Notes: generated by a model from the letters alone, not told the origin. DNA of 64,000 nt from Candidatus Nanopelagicales bacterium (GCA_017882705.1 JADGOZ010000059.1:21776-85775); one strand, 5' to 3'; positions 9,120 to 18,689 are shown, counted from the first letter of the stretch. Made by a program: numbers and translations.

Positions 9120-10328
9120 TCAGACGAGGTGGCGCTCGTCTCGGCGCCGGCCGAGTCCGAAGCGGTCGATCGACAGCGCCGACACGTCGATCTGCGGGTC
9201 GCGGCGCAGGACGAGGTCGCGCAGCGTCTCGCCGAGCGCCGGACCCTGCAGGAAGCCGTGGCCGGAGAAGCCGGTGGCGTAGAGCACGCGCGAGATCGAG
9301 CCGAGCTCGCCGACGATGCCGTCGTGGTCCGGGCTCACCTCGTAGAGCCCGGCCCAGCCGCCGATCACGTCGGCATCCAGCAACCGGGGCGCGCGGCGCT
9401 CGGCCTGCGCGACGATCCCCTCGAGGTACGCCGGGTCCCGCGACAGGTCGAATCCGTACGGCGTCTCCGGGTCGCTCCAGCCGGTGAGGATCCCCGGGCC
9501 CTCGCGGTGGAAGTAGAAGGTCGTCGCCGCGTCGATCGTGAACGCCTGCGGCACGTCCGGCGCGAAGCCCGGGACCGGACCGGTCACGACGATCTCGCGC
9601 TTGAGCGGACGGACCGGCAGCTCGAACCCGAGCAGGTCGCCGACCGACTGCGACCAGGCGCCGGCAGCCACCACGACCGTGCCGGTCGCGACCACGTGGT
9701 CGGCGCCGCCCGCGCGGATCGTCACCGAGCGCACCTCGCCTCCCGTGACGTCGGCGCCCACGACCTCGGCGCCGGCGACGAGCCGTGCTCCCGCGCGCCG
9801 CGCGCCGGCGGCGTAGGCCTGCACGACGGCCTCGGGGGTGACCGTGCCGTCGTCGGGCGACCAGCACGCGGCGATGACGTCCTCGGTGCTCGCGAGCGGT
9901 GAGCGGCGGGCGGCCTCGGCGCTGTCGACGAGGCTCGAGCGGACGCCGAGCGAGCGGTGCACCTCGACGGCGTGCCCGAACTCCTCGATCTGCTCGGGGG
10001 TCGTGAGCAGGAAGAGGTAGCCGCAGGTGTGCAGGTCGATCTCCCCGCCGGGGCGCGTGCCGAAGTCGCGCAGCAGCTCGAGGCTGCGCTTGCCGAGCGC
10101 GACGTTGACCGGGTCGGAGAAGCAGGCGCGCACGCCGCCCGCGGCCTTCGACGACGAGCCTGCGCCGTAGGTGTCCCGCTCGACGAGCAGGACGTCGACC
10201 CCGGCCTCGGCGAGGTGGAACGCGACCGAGCAGCCGACCACACCGCCGCCGATCACGACGACCTCGGCGCGCACGGGAAGCGCTGCCCGTTCCGGAGGCG
10301 CTGCCCGTTCGGGGGGTGCGGCGCTCAC
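9120..10328 (-). CDS. FAD-dependent amine/amino-acid oxidoreductase (DAO / sarcosine oxidase beta-like)
   Basis: 402 residues. An N-terminal FAD-binding motif VVIGGGVVGCSVAFHLAEAG follows a short Ala/Pro repeat (APPERAAPPERAALP); AAGGVR and the C-terminal GFSGHGFLQGPALG complete the DAO fold. It should oxidise a C-N bond of a secondary amine or amino acid, giving an imine or aldehyde. The GTG start overlaps the stop of the aldehyde dehydrogenase gene by 4 bp (GTGA), so both form one leftward operon and the dehydrogenase may oxidise the aldehyde released. The substrate is not deducible. Confidence 0.85.
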   Translation of the reverse strand: MSAAPPERAAPPERAALPVRAEVVVIGGGVVGCSVAFHLAEAGVDVLLVERDTYGAGSSSKAAGGVRACFSDPVNVALGKRSLELLRDFGTRPGGEIDLHTCGYLFLLTTPEQIEEFGHAVEVHRSLGVRSSLVDSAEAARRSPLASTEDVIAACWSPDDGTVTPEAVVQAYAAGARRAGARLVAGAEVVGADVTGGEVRSVTIRAGGADHVVATGTVVVAAGAWSQSVGDLLGFELPVRPLKREIVVTGPVPGFAPDVPQAFTIDAATTFYFHREGPGILTGWSDPETPYGFDLSRDPAYLEGIVAQAERRAPRLLDADVIGGWAGLYEVSPDHDGIVGELGSISRVLYATGFSGHGFLQGPALGETLRDLVLRRDPQIDVSALSIDRFGLGRRRDERHLV

Positions 10329-11827
10329 AGGCGGAACGACGCGTCGGAGGGGAGGTCCGCGACGTCCATCTGCGCCTTCTGGAGGCGGCCCGACCAGTCC
10401 CAGTTCATCGCCTGCCAGCGGGTGAACTGGTCGAGCACCCACACCCCGCTCTGGCGCGATCCGTTGCCGCTGCGGCCGTTGCCGCCGAAGGGCAGGTGCG
10501 CCTCGGCGCCGGACGTCGAGTTGTTGACCGACACCATGCCCGCGGAGATGCGCGACCGGAAGCGCCAGACCGACTCGGGGCTCGTCGTGTAGATCGACGA
10601 CGAGAGGCCGTAGCCGTGCCCGTTGGCGAGCTCGATCGCCTCGTCCAGGCTCGAGAAGCGCCCGAGGCCGACGAGCGGGCCGAACGTCTCGGTGTCGTAG
10701 AGCGCGTCCCCGGGCGTGATCCCCTCCACGACCGTCGGGTGCGCGAAGACGCCGGCGTCCGGGTCGCCGACGAAGCCGGCGCGCGGGTTGTCCGACGTGA
10801 TGCGACCGAGGCCGGTCGAGCCGTGCGTCGTGTGGTGGTCCGCGACCAGGCCGAGGTTGCGCTCGTGGTTGGCGAGGTAGGTCGGCGAGATCAGCGGGCC
10901 GTAGAGGACGTCCTTCGTGGGGTCGCCGACCACGGCGCTCTCGACCGCCGAGACGAAGCGGGCGCGCAGGTCGGCGTAGACGTCGTCGTGGACCCAGAGG
11001 GTGCCGAGCGACGTGCAGCGCTGGCCCGCGGCGCCGAAGCCGCCGAAGAGCGCGCCCTCGACGGCGAGGTCGAGGTCGGCGTCGGGCATGACGACCATCG
11101 GGTTCTTGCCGCCGAGCTCCAGGCACGGCGTCTGCAGGTGGCGACCGCAGAGCTCGCCGATCTGACGGCCCACGGCGGTCGACCCGGTGAAGCCGACCTT
11201 CTGCACGAGTCCCTCGTCGAGCGCCGTCTCGAGACCGGAGTACGTCGTGGGCCCGTCGGCGATCACCGCGATGAGCACGTCGGCGGGCACGCCGCCGGCG
11301 TGGAACAGAGCGGTGAGCGCGGTCGCGATCGCGGGCGAGACCTCGCCCGGCTTCCAGACGACCGTGTTGCCGCACAGCAGCGCAGGGACGAGGTACCAGG
11401 ACGGCACCGCGGTGGGGAAGTTGCCGGCGGTGATGATGAACGCCGTGCCGACCGGCATGCGGTGGGTGAACAGCTGCTTCGCGGGGAGCTCGCTCGGGAC
11501 CGTCTGGCCGTAGAGGCGCCGGCCCTCGCCGAGGAAGAAGTCGCAGGTGTCGATGACCTCCTGGACCTCGCCGAGGGCCTCGGCGTACGGCTTGCCGATC
11601 TCGCGCGTCACGAGCGCGGCGAGCGCCTCCTTGTTGGCCTCGACGAGCCGGCCGACCGCGGCGACGACCCGGCCGCGTGCCGGTGCGGGGATGTCCGACC
11701 ACGCCCGCTGCGCGGCGTGCGCGCGGCGGGTCGCATCGACGACGTCGCTCGCCGTGGCGAGCTCGATCGAGGTCACGACATCAGTGAGGTCGGCGGGGTT
11801 CAGGCTCTCGAAAGTCACGCCGCACAT
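10325..11827 (-). CDS. NAD(P)-dependent aldehyde dehydrogenase
   Basis: 500 residues as given. The ALDH fold shows AGNFPTAVPSW, FTGSTAVG, LELGGKNPM and the catalytic Cys in GQRCTS, so it should be active. A second start, GTG at 11818 (MTFESLNPAD), is better placed: GGCAGGA ends eight bases before it but abuts the ATG at 11827. I regard 11818 as the likelier start. It is translationally coupled to the FAD oxidoreductase. The sequence is near the alpha-aminoadipic/piperideine-carboxylate dehydrogenase branch in feel, but the substrate is an inference. Confidence 0.88.
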   Translation of the reverse strand: MCGVTFESLNPADLTDVVTSIELATASDVVDATRRAHAAQRAWSDIPAPARGRVVAAVGRLVEANKEALAALVTREIGKPYAEALGEVQEVIDTCDFFLGEGRRLYGQTVPSELPAKQLFTHRMPVGTAFIITAGNFPTAVPSWYLVPALLCGNTVVWKPGEVSPAIATALTALFHAGGVPADVLIAVIADGPTTYSGLETALDEGLVQKVGFTGSTAVGRQIGELCGRHLQTPCLELGGKNPMVVMPDADLDLAVEGALFGGFGAAGQRCTSLGTLWVHDDVYADLRARFVSAVESAVVGDPTKDVLYGPLISPTYLANHERNLGLVADHHTTHGSTGLGRITSDNPRAGFVGDPDAGVFAHPTVVEGITPGDALYDTETFGPLVGLGRFSSLDEAIELANGHGYGLSSSIYTTSPESVWRFRSRISAGMVSVNNSTSGAEAHLPFGGNGRSGNGSRQSGVWVLDQFTRWQAMNWDWSGRLQKAQMDVADLPSDASFRL

Positions 11828-12222
11828 CCTGCCGCGTCAGGGCGGGGGATGACCGCCAAGGGTGATCAACGTCCTTCACGGTGCAGATCGTGACCAGGCG
11901 TCGTGATCGTCAGCCGCGGCAACTCGGTCCCGTGACCCCGAGTTCCGCTCACCCGCCGACCGTGCAGCGCGCCAGCCGGTCGCTCCACACGCCCTGCACC
12001 GGTATCCACCGGCCGTCGCCCAGCTCCACCAGCGTGCTGCTCCCGCCGCGCATGCCGGCATGTCGGACACCACGGCGTCACGATCCTCCCCCGACGACCC
12101 CAGGGCCAGGCGCGAACGGGCTGACCCTCGGACCCGACGCCTACTCTCCGTGACACGTCACCCAGCGTGGTCGTCGCGTCGTGCCACGCCGACGCCCGCG
12201 CGCCTGCTGGTAGGACTACGCC
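11828..12222. other. Intergenic region between divergent genes
   Basis: About 395 bp separating divergent promoters for the aldehyde dehydrogenase operon and the ThDP enzyme. No convincing gene is seen. The best candidate is a leftward 34-codon frame at 12053-11949 (starts MRGGSSTLVELGDGRW) without a clear ribosome site. It is not annotated as a gene. Confidence 0.5.
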
Positions 12223-13851
12223 ATGGTTTCTGTCGGTGAGGCGCTGCTCGACCAGCTCGCGGACCACGGCGTGGAGGTCTGCTTCGGGGTTCCCGGCGTG
12301 CACAACCTGGCGTTCTGGGTCGGCGCCGGGGTCGGACGTCGGCCGCGGGTGGTCGGAGTCCGCCACGAGCAGGCCGCGGGCTACGCCGCCGACACGGGCG
12401 CACGCGCGAGCGGAGGCCTGGGCGTCGCGCTCACCACCACCGGCCCCGGCTTCGCCAACGCCCTCGCCGCCTTCGGCGAGGCCTACGCACGCTTCTCCCC
12501 GGTCGTCCTGATCTCCAGCGAGACGCCGGTCGCGCCGCGCCGGACCTCCGGGCACGACGACGGGCTCCTTCACGGCATGCGTAGCCAGGCCGACGTCATC
12601 GCGCACGGGTTCGGCGCCCGAGCGGTGTCGTCGCGCACCGCGCAGGAGGCGCTCGCCGCGCTGCCCGAGCTCGCCGCGCACGCCCTCGCCGCCGGACGAC
12701 CCGTCTACCTCGGGGTCCCCGCCGACGTCCTCGCGTCCGAGTGGGCCGGGGACGTCCCGGGCCCCGTCGCCGTCCCGCTCACCGCGCCCGACGCCACGAC
12801 GATCGAGGCGCTCGCGCGCACGCTCCGAGGCCGATGCGTCACGATCTGGCTCGGAGCGCGGGCGGTGCCGGCGGAGTCCGGCGTACGCCGACTGGCGGAG
12901 CGGCTCGGGGCGCTCGTGGTGCCGACGTTCCAGGCGCGCGGCATGCTCGCCGACTACGCCGGGACCGTGGTCGCACCGCCGCACGAGCCGCTCGTCGCCG
13001 AGGCGATCGCGGCGTGCGACGTGCTCCTCGTCGTCGGTGACGACCTGCACGGGATGACGACGCGCAACTGGCGGATGCCGGTGCCGCCGACGATCGTCGC
13101 GATCACCGACGACGTCGACGCGAGCCTCGGCGACTACGACCTCGCGGTGCGCGCGGTCGGTGATGTCGGACTCGCGGTCGACGCCCTCCTCGGCGCGCTC
13201 GGGACCGGCGAGCCCGTCACGGCACCGGACGGCGAGGCCCTCACCAGGGCGGTCCTGGACGAGGTCCGGGCCGACGGGCGCACGTCGGCAGCAGCCGCCT
13301 TCGTCGCCACGGTCGAGGAGTCGTGGCCCCTCGACGGCGCCCTCGTGGTCGACATGTGCATCGCGGGCTACTGGCTCGGCGGCTACTCGCGGCAGGGCCG
13401 GTCCGGGCGGCTGCAGTACCCGGTCGGGTGGGGCACGCTCGGCTTCGGCCTCCCGGCCGCGATCGGGCCGGCCGCGCTCGGGATCCCGACCCTCGCGGTC
13501 GTCGGCGACGGCGGTGCCGCGATGGGCCTCGGCGAGCTCGCGACCTACGCGCAGGAGGGGCTCCCCATCGCGCTGCTCGTCGTCTCCGACGGTGGCTACG
13601 GGATGCTCCGCTACGACCAGACCGTCGCGGGCGACCCGCACCGCGGCGTCGACCTGGTCGAGCCGAGGTGGGAGCACCTGGCTGCCGCCTACGGCTTCAC
13701 GGCTGTGCGCACCGACGACCCGGGGGCCGGTCTCGCCCGCGCGGTCGCGGCGGCGCGCGAGGGCCTGAACCGCGGCGAGCGCACCCTCGTCGTGCTGGAG
13801 CAGGAGTTCCACCCGCCGAGGACCACGTCTCCGCGCTGGCGCGAGGCCTGA
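12223..13851 (+). CDS. Thiamine diphosphate-dependent enzyme, acetolactate synthase-like
   Basis: 542 residues with the three-domain ThDP fold: the N-terminal Pyr domain with catalytic Glu (VRHEQAAGYAAD, E49), a central domain, and a C-terminal PP domain with the GDG motif (VVGDGGAAMGLGELAT) followed by SDGGYGM, where most family members have N before the GG. This is a large-subunit-type enzyme without a neighbouring IlvN regulatory subunit, so it is probably a catabolic acetolactate synthase-like, benzoylformate decarboxylase-like or related carboligase/decarboxylase rather than IlvB. No cofactor or substrate beyond ThDP and Mg can be assigned. Confidence 0.88.
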   Translation: MVSVGEALLDQLADHGVEVCFGVPGVHNLAFWVGAGVGRRPRVVGVRHEQAAGYAADTGARASGGLGVALTTTGPGFANALAAFGEAYARFSPVVLISSETPVAPRRTSGHDDGLLHGMRSQADVIAHGFGARAVSSRTAQEALAALPELAAHALAAGRPVYLGVPADVLASEWAGDVPGPVAVPLTAPDATTIEALARTLRGRCVTIWLGARAVPAESGVRRLAERLGALVVPTFQARGMLADYAGTVVAPPHEPLVAEAIAACDVLLVVGDDLHGMTTRNWRMPVPPTIVAITDDVDASLGDYDLAVRAVGDVGLAVDALLGALGTGEPVTAPDGEALTRAVLDEVRADGRTSAAAAFVATVEESWPLDGALVVDMCIAGYWLGGYSRQGRSGRLQYPVGWGTLGFGLPAAIGPAALGIPTLAVVGDGGAAMGLGELATYAQEGLPIALLVVSDGGYGMLRYDQTVAGDPHRGVDLVEPRWEHLAAAYGFTAVRTDDPGAGLARAVAAAREGLNRGERTLVVLEQEFHPPRTTSPRWREA

Positions 13852-13972
13852 TCTCGCGCACCTCTCGAGCCGCGCGGGTTCTCAGGTGCTTGCCAGATCC
13901 GGCCGATAGCGTGAGCAGGTGCGGGAACCTGCCCGCGGGTGCCGGTGCGCCCTGACACGACGAGGTGGAACG

Positions 13973-14746
13973 GTGGGCGACGCAGCACGGGCCGCAGCGG
14001 TGGTCGCCGCGTGCGCCCTCGCGGCGATCACGATGGTGCCGGTCGCGGCGAGCGCCACGGGGACCGCACCGACGCCCGGGCCGACCGCGCCGTCACCGCG
14101 ACCGACCCCGCCCCCGCCGCCGACGCCCCCGCCGGTCGACCACAACAAGACGCACCTGCCCGTCGGTCCCGCGGACACCGGTCCGCTCGTCGCCGCGGTC
14201 CAGCAGCGGCTCATCTGGCTCGGTGCGCCGATCCGGCCGACCTCGGTGATGGACGCAGCGACCACCGCCGCGGTGGCGCACTTCCGCGCGAAGTTCGGGC
14301 TCGGCACCGGGACGACGGTGACGACGGCCGTGTTCGCCACGCTCTCGTCGGTCTCGCGCGCGCACGGTGCGCTCCCGGCCGCCTGCCGCACGTCGGGCAC
14401 CGTGCTCTGCGTCGACAAGACGCAGAAGTCGCTCCGGCTCGTGCGGGCCGGCAAGGTCGTGCTCACCACCGACGCGCGGTTCGGCAGCGACGCGCTGCCC
14501 ACCCGTGAGGGCACGTTCCACGTGCAGCGCAAGGACGCGACGCACGTGTCGAGCCTGTATCACACGTCCATGCCGTACGCGATGTTCTTCTCCGGCGGTC
14601 AGGCCGTGCACTACTCGCCGTACTTCCACCGCGACGGTTACAGCGGGCACTCCCACGGCTGCGTCAACATCCGCGACTACGCGACGGCGGCGTACCTCTT
14701 CGCGCACTCGCCGATCGGCACGAAGGTCGTCGTCTACCGCTCGTAG
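13973..14746 (+). CDS. Secreted L,D-transpeptidase with peptidoglycan-binding domain
   Basis: Crosslinks peptidoglycan stem peptides (3-3 links) outside the membrane. 257 residues from GTG 13973, preceded by GAGGTGG. Order: signal peptide (AAAVVAACALAAITMVPVAASA), a Thr/Pro-rich linker (TAPSPRPTPPPPPTPPP), a peptidoglycan_binding_1 domain (LVAAVQQRLIWLG to VAHFRAKFGL), then the YkuD domain with the catalytic SHGCVN motif (Cys near 230) and upstream His in VHYSPYFHRDG. An upstream ATG at 13919 would add residues before the signal peptide and is less likely. Confidence 0.93.
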   Translation: MGDAARAAAVVAACALAAITMVPVAASATGTAPTPGPTAPSPRPTPPPPPTPPPVDHNKTHLPVGPADTGPLVAAVQQRLIWLGAPIRPTSVMDAATTAAVAHFRAKFGLGTGTTVTTAVFATLSSVSRAHGALPAACRTSGTVLCVDKTQKSLRLVRAGKVVLTTDARFGSDALPTREGTFHVQRKDATHVSSLYHTSMPYAMFFSGGQAVHYSPYFHRDGYSGHSHGCVNIRDYATAAYLFAHSPIGTKVVVYRS

Positions 14747-14937
14747 CGTCGCGGGTCCGCGGCCGTGTCCACGCGTGACCTGGGTCTCTCCGCGTGCTCA
14801 CGGAGGTTCGCGATTCGTCGGTAAGGGCATGCTCCCGCTACCCTGGCAAGGCTTCCTAGAAGCACATCCAGACCTGCGTCGCCTTGGTAGCTCTCATTGA
14901 CGCGTCTGTTTCCGCGTCCATCGATTGAGGCTCACCC

Positions 14938-16185
14938 GTGACTGCCGTGCTCCCTGACTCCACCGTGCCCGCGTTCGACGCGGCCGACGACGTCTTCGCC
15001 GACGACGTCCCCACCCCCACGTTCGCCGACCTCGGCCTTCCCGCGCCGGTCGTCGCCGCGCTGGCCCGAGCCGGCATCACGACGCCGTTCCCGATCCAGG
15101 TCGAGACGATCCCGGACGCCCTCGCAGGCCACGACCTGCTCGGTCGCGGCAGCACGGGCTCGGGCAAGACGCTCGCGTTCGGCCTGCCGATGATCGCGCG
15201 CATCGCCTCGCTGCCCCCGCAGCCCAAGCGCCCGCGCGGCCTCGTGCTCGTGCCGACCCGCGAGCTGGCCATGCAGGTCAACGACGCGCTCGAGCCGCTC
15301 GGCCGCTCGCTCGGACTGCACTTCAAGACCGTCGTCGGCGGTACGTCGATGGAGAAGCAGGTCTACGCCCTGCGCCGCGGTGTCGACGTCCTCGTCGCCA
15401 CCCCGGGCCGGCTCGGCGACCTCATCCGCCAGGGCGAGTGCTTCCTCGACGACATCGAGGTCGTCGTGCTCGACGAGGCCGACCAGATGGCCGACATGGG
15501 CTTCCTCCCCGAGGTCACCGCGCTGCTCGAGCTCTGCTCGCCGGCCGCCCAGACCCTGCTGTTCTCCGCGACGCTCGACGGCGACGTCGACACCCTCGTG
15601 CGCGAGCACATGCACGACCCGATCAAGCACGAGCTCGAGCCCGCGACCTCGCCGGTCGACACCATGGAGCACCACCTGCTCGTCGTGAACCGCGAGGACA
15701 AGGCCGTTGTCGCCACCGAGATCGCGCGGCGCGACGGTCGCACGATCATGTTCGTCCGCTCGCAGCTCGGCGCCGAGCGCGTGGCCGGCAACATCGCCGA
15801 CCGCGGCGTCAACGCCCGTGCGCTGCACGGTGGCATGTCGCAGAACGCCCGCACACGCACGATGGCGGAGTTCAAGGAGGGAAAGATCGACGTCCTCGTG
15901 GCCACCGACGTCGCCGCACGCGGCATCCACGTCGACGACATCTCGCTCGTCGTCCACGTCGACCCGCCCGAGGACCCCAAGGCCTACCTGCACCGCGCCG
16001 GCCGCACCGCCCGCGCCGGGGCCACGGGTCGCGTCGTCACCCTCGTCCTGCGCAACCAGCGCAAGAGCATGCAGCGCCTGCACGAGAAGGCCGGCGTCAC
16101 CGCCAGCGAGCACGAGGTCGCTCCCGGCTCCGACGTCCTTGCCGACCTCACCGGCAGCAGGACCGCCCGCGAGGCCCGCGCCTGA
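14938..16185 (+). CDS. DEAD-box ATP-dependent RNA helicase
   Basis: Unwinds RNA duplexes in ribosome assembly or mRNA turnover. 415 residues from GTG 14938. Motifs in order: Q motif (TPFPIQ), I (STGSGKT), Ia (PTRELA), Ib (TPGR), II (DEAD), III (SAT), IV (IMFVRS), V (ATDVAARGIH) and VI (HRAGRTARAG). There is no long basic tail, unlike CsdA/DeaD. The 190-bp upstream spacer has no gene and may contain a long 5' leader, as in cold-induced helicases; that is inference. A family B palindrome follows its stop. Confidence 0.95.
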   Translation: MTAVLPDSTVPAFDAADDVFADDVPTPTFADLGLPAPVVAALARAGITTPFPIQVETIPDALAGHDLLGRGSTGSGKTLAFGLPMIARIASLPPQPKRPRGLVLVPTRELAMQVNDALEPLGRSLGLHFKTVVGGTSMEKQVYALRRGVDVLVATPGRLGDLIRQGECFLDDIEVVVLDEADQMADMGFLPEVTALLELCSPAAQTLLFSATLDGDVDTLVREHMHDPIKHELEPATSPVDTMEHHLLVVNREDKAVVATEIARRDGRTIMFVRSQLGAERVAGNIADRGVNARALHGGMSQNARTRTMAEFKEGKIDVLVATDVAARGIHVDDISLVVHVDPPEDPKAYLHRAGRTARAGATGRVVTLVLRNQRKSMQRLHEKAGVTASEHEVAPGSDVLADLTGSRTAREARA

Positions 16186-16201
16186 CCGCTCCACACTCCA
16201 C

Positions 16202-16256
16202 GTAACTGGCGAAAGCGTCGTTTCCCGAGCCGGGAAGCGACGCTTTCGCCAGTTAC
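16202..16256. repeat. 55-bp near-perfect palindrome, family B (variant copy)
   Basis: Arms start GTAACTGGCGAAAGCGTCG and close with its exact reverse complement. Including the inner TTCCCG/CGGGAA pairs, 25 of 26 positions pair around a 3-base loop. It lies between two convergent genes (helicase and MFS) and could end transcription from both sides. It shares the outer GTAACTGG, the length and the central CCGG core with the copies near 31.2, 43.5 and 48.5 kb, but not the middle of the stem. Confidence 0.85.
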
Positions 16257-16266
16257 GTCGCAGGTG

Positions 16267-17469
16267 TCAGGTGGTGACGGTGTCGCCGACGATGTGACCG
16301 CCGGTGTCGGGGGCGTCGTGCGGGGCGATGCGGAACCAGGACGCGAACAGTGGCACGACCATGAGCACGGGGATCAGCGCGGCGAAGGCCCAGCGCAGCG
16401 ACGCGCCCTGGGCGATGCCACCGATGAGCGGGGCTCCGACCACGAACCCGATGTAGTTGAAGATGTTGACGCGGGCGACGGCGACCCCGCTGGACGTCCT
16501 GTCGTGGGACGCGGCCGCCGTGAAGGCCAGCGGGATGGCGGGGCTGATGGCCAGGCCGAGGAGGGCGAACCCCGCGATCGCCACGGCCGGGCTCGGAGCC
16601 AGCGTCACGAGGGTCGCCGCCGCGACCGCGGTGAACCCGCCGACCCGGACGAGGCGCACGGCGCCGACGCGACCGACGGTGCGGTCGACGATGAGCCGGC
16701 CCGCCACGGTCATGAGCGAGTAGGCCGCCAGTGCCAGCGCCGCCACCGACTCGGTGCCGCCGAGGCCCTTGTGCAGGTAGTCGGCGCTGAAGGTCGAGGC
16801 GCCGGAGTCGGCGATGTAGACGCACATGAGGGCGATGCCGACCAGCATCACCGGACGCCAGTTGATGCGGGGGGCCGTCCCCTCCGCGGCCGCCGCCTGC
16901 AGAGGCGTCGGCACCGGATGCCCGACGAGAAGGAAGCGGCCTGCCACCAGCTGGAGCGGTATGAGCACGACCGCGATGAGGGAGAAGAACACGCCCAGCG
17001 ACATCGTCGTGCCCGCGGCGGCGCTCGCCAGCAGTGCTCCGGTGAAGCCCGCCAGGCTCCACGCGGCGTAGAACGAGGCGACGACCGCTCGTCCCATGTC
17101 GTCCTGCACCCGCACGCCCTGGACGTTCATCATCGCGTCGACCGAGCCGAGCCCGAACCCGAGGACGACGAGCGCCGCGAGCAGCACGCCGAGGTTGGAG
17201 GCCCACCCGGCGGCCGCCAGCGCGATCGGCACCACCGGACCCAGCACCCGCAGGACCGGTCGGCTGCCGTGCTTCTCCGCGAGCGACCCGGCCACCACGC
17301 TGCCGACGCCCGCGATGATCGGCACGAGGCCCACGATCAGCCCGAGCGACCCGTCGGACAGCTCGAACTTGGCCTGCACCGCCGGCACGCGCGACACCAG
17401 CGCGGCGAAGCACACGCCCTGTCCGACGTACGACACCGTGACCGCAAGACGTGCCCGACGGAGATCCAC
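16267..17469 (-). CDS. MFS transporter
   Basis: About 12 membrane segments in 400 residues. The MFS loop motif between TM2 and TM3 is AGSLAEKHGSRPV, and an internal repeat of the motif occurs in the second half (AGRLIVDRTVGRVG). The sequence is similar in feel to the fucose-permease/YbjJ-type MFS proteins with GSVDAMMNVQG in TM4. Substrate unknown. The GTG start gives MDLRRARLAVTVSYVGQG. It is a single gene, convergent with the helicase. Confidence 0.88.
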   Translation of the reverse strand: MDLRRARLAVTVSYVGQGVCFAALVSRVPAVQAKFELSDGSLGLIVGLVPIIAGVGSVVAGSLAEKHGSRPVLRVLGPVVPIALAAAGWASNLGVLLAALVVLGFGLGSVDAMMNVQGVRVQDDMGRAVVASFYAAWSLAGFTGALLASAAAGTTMSLGVFFSLIAVVLIPLQLVAGRFLLVGHPVPTPLQAAAAEGTAPRINWRPVMLVGIALMCVYIADSGASTFSADYLHKGLGGTESVAALALAAYSLMTVAGRLIVDRTVGRVGAVRLVRVGGFTAVAAATLVTLAPSPAVAIAGFALLGLAISPAIPLAFTAAASHDRTSSGVAVARVNIFNYIGFVVGAPLIGGIAQGASLRWAFAALIPVLMVVPLFASWFRIAPHDAPDTGGHIVGDTVTT

Positions 17470-17615
17470 GCGCGGAATCTCTCACACCCGCCCGTCCGAA
17501 GCGGGGGCAACGGCCAGGACCGTCAGGTGGCGGGCGGCTTCGTCGGACCGAGCGGAGCCGAGCGCTTCGGCGACCGAGGGAGGACGTGGCCGACCGCCAC
17601 CGCGAGCCAGGACCG

Positions 17616-18560
17616 TCAGGCTGCGTGCCGGGCGGCTACGGCGTAGGCCGACAGGATCGCGCGCAGGACGTCGTCGGTCGGCGTCGGGACGAGGCCGAGC
17701 TCGTGCTGCGCGGCCGAGGAGTCCATCACGAACGGCTGGTCGAGCTGGTACGCCACCTCGGGAAGCTCGCGCATCATCGGGTTCACGAGCCCGAGCGCCT
17801 TGACCAGCACGCCGGGGATCGTCCCCACCTTCGGCATCGGTACGCCGGCCATCGCAGCCAGGCGCGCGATGGCCTCCCGCTGCGTGCACTCCAGGGCGCT
17901 CGGCACGTGCCAGGCACGTCCCCAGGCCCGCTCGTCGGCGCCGAGCGCGACGAGGGTCATGGCCATGTCCTCGGTGTAGGTCCAGGTGTGCAGCGTGTCG
18001 GGGCTGCCGAGGACCTGGATGCTCTTGCCCGCGAGCAGCTTCGGGACCGTGCGGTCGCCGAGGTGCGACTCGGAGCCGGGGCCGACGTAGTCGGCGCCAC
18101 GTGCCTCGGTCGCGCGGATGCGACCCGCGTGGTGCGCCGCGAGCGCGTCCTCCCACATCCGGATCCGGACCTTCGCCTTCGTACCGGCGCCGTTCAGCGG
18201 CGTCTGCTCCGTCATCGGCGCGTCGACGTGCCCGTAGCCGTAGAGGTTCGAGGTGGTCACGAGGACCGCGCCTGAGGACTCGGCCGCGGCCAGCAGGGCG
18301 TTCGCGACGGGCGGCCAGTCGGTGGCCCAGCGGTGGTACTGCGGGTTCACGCAGTTGTAGATCACGTCGGCACCCGCGGCGAGCTCGGCGAGGCGCGCCG
18401 CGTCGGCGGCGTCGGCGGCGGCCTTCTCGACGCCGGGGAGGTCCGGACCCGACCCGGACCGGGTGACGACGCGGACCTGGTCGCCCGACGCGGCGACACG
18501 GCGCACGACCGCCGACCCGATCGGTCCGGCTCCGACCACGAGGTGGGTGCGCTGGCTCAT
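17616..18560 (-). CDS. NAD-dependent epimerase/dehydratase (extended SDR-like)
   Basis: Rossmann-fold protein, 314 residues. GAGPIGSAVVRRVAASG near the N-terminus is the nucleotide site; TTSNLYGYGHV holds the Ser/Tyr region, but the canonical YxxxK is not clean (no Lys four residues after the Tyr), so it may be an atypical extended SDR or a non-catalytic member. ATG 18560 is preferred because GGAG lies seven bases upstream; an ATG at 18572 would add MEID. It is divergent from a TetR gene whose operators overlap its promoter, so it is almost certainly the repressor's target. Confidence 0.85.
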   Translation of the reverse strand: MSQRTHLVVGAGPIGSAVVRRVAASGDQVRVVTRSGSGPDLPGVEKAAADAADAARLAELAAGADVIYNCVNPQYHRWATDWPPVANALLAAAESSGAVLVTTSNLYGYGHVDAPMTEQTPLNGAGTKAKVRIRMWEDALAAHHAGRIRATEARGADYVGPGSESHLGDRTVPKLLAGKSIQVLGSPDTLHTWTYTEDMAMTLVALGADERAWGRAWHVPSALECTQREAIARLAAMAGVPMPKVGTIPGVLVKALGLVNPMMRELPEVAYQLDQPFVMDSSAAQHELGLVPTPTDDVLRAILSAYAVAARHAA

Positions 18561-18594
18561 GTCGATCTCCATCCGTTCGTCCCGGCGTTTCCGA

Positions 18595-18648
18595 GAGCAC
18601 TGCTCACACTATGGATCGGTGCACTGAGATTTGTCAAGAGCAGTGCTC
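18595..18648. promoter_or_regulatory. Paired TetR operators and divergent promoter
   Basis: Two near-identical palindromic sites lie 43 bp apart, centre to centre: GAGCACTGCTC (18595-18605) and GAGCAGTGCTC (18638-18648). The leftward promoter is visible between them: -35 TTGACA (complement of 18632-18637), an 18-bp spacer and -10 CATAGT (complement of 18608-18613). The first operator then covers the expected transcription start. The second sits in the region of the rightward TetR promoter. This is a textbook autoregulated divergent pair; binding by the adjacent TetR is inferred. Confidence 0.8.
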
Positions 18649-18689
18649 ACAAACATGGACACCGCTCTTGTTTCTGGCATGATGGCTCC

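Noticed and set aside
11949..12053. A 34-codon leftward ORF (MRGGSSTLVELGDGRW) in the spacer before the ThDP gene
   Set aside because: No ribosome site and no similar family recognised; too short to separate from chance in GC-rich DNA.
17514..17622. A direct repeat CCAGGACCGTCAGG at 17514 and 17609
   Set aside because: Only 14 bp and likely a by-product of a duplicated gene tail; no flanking symmetry.
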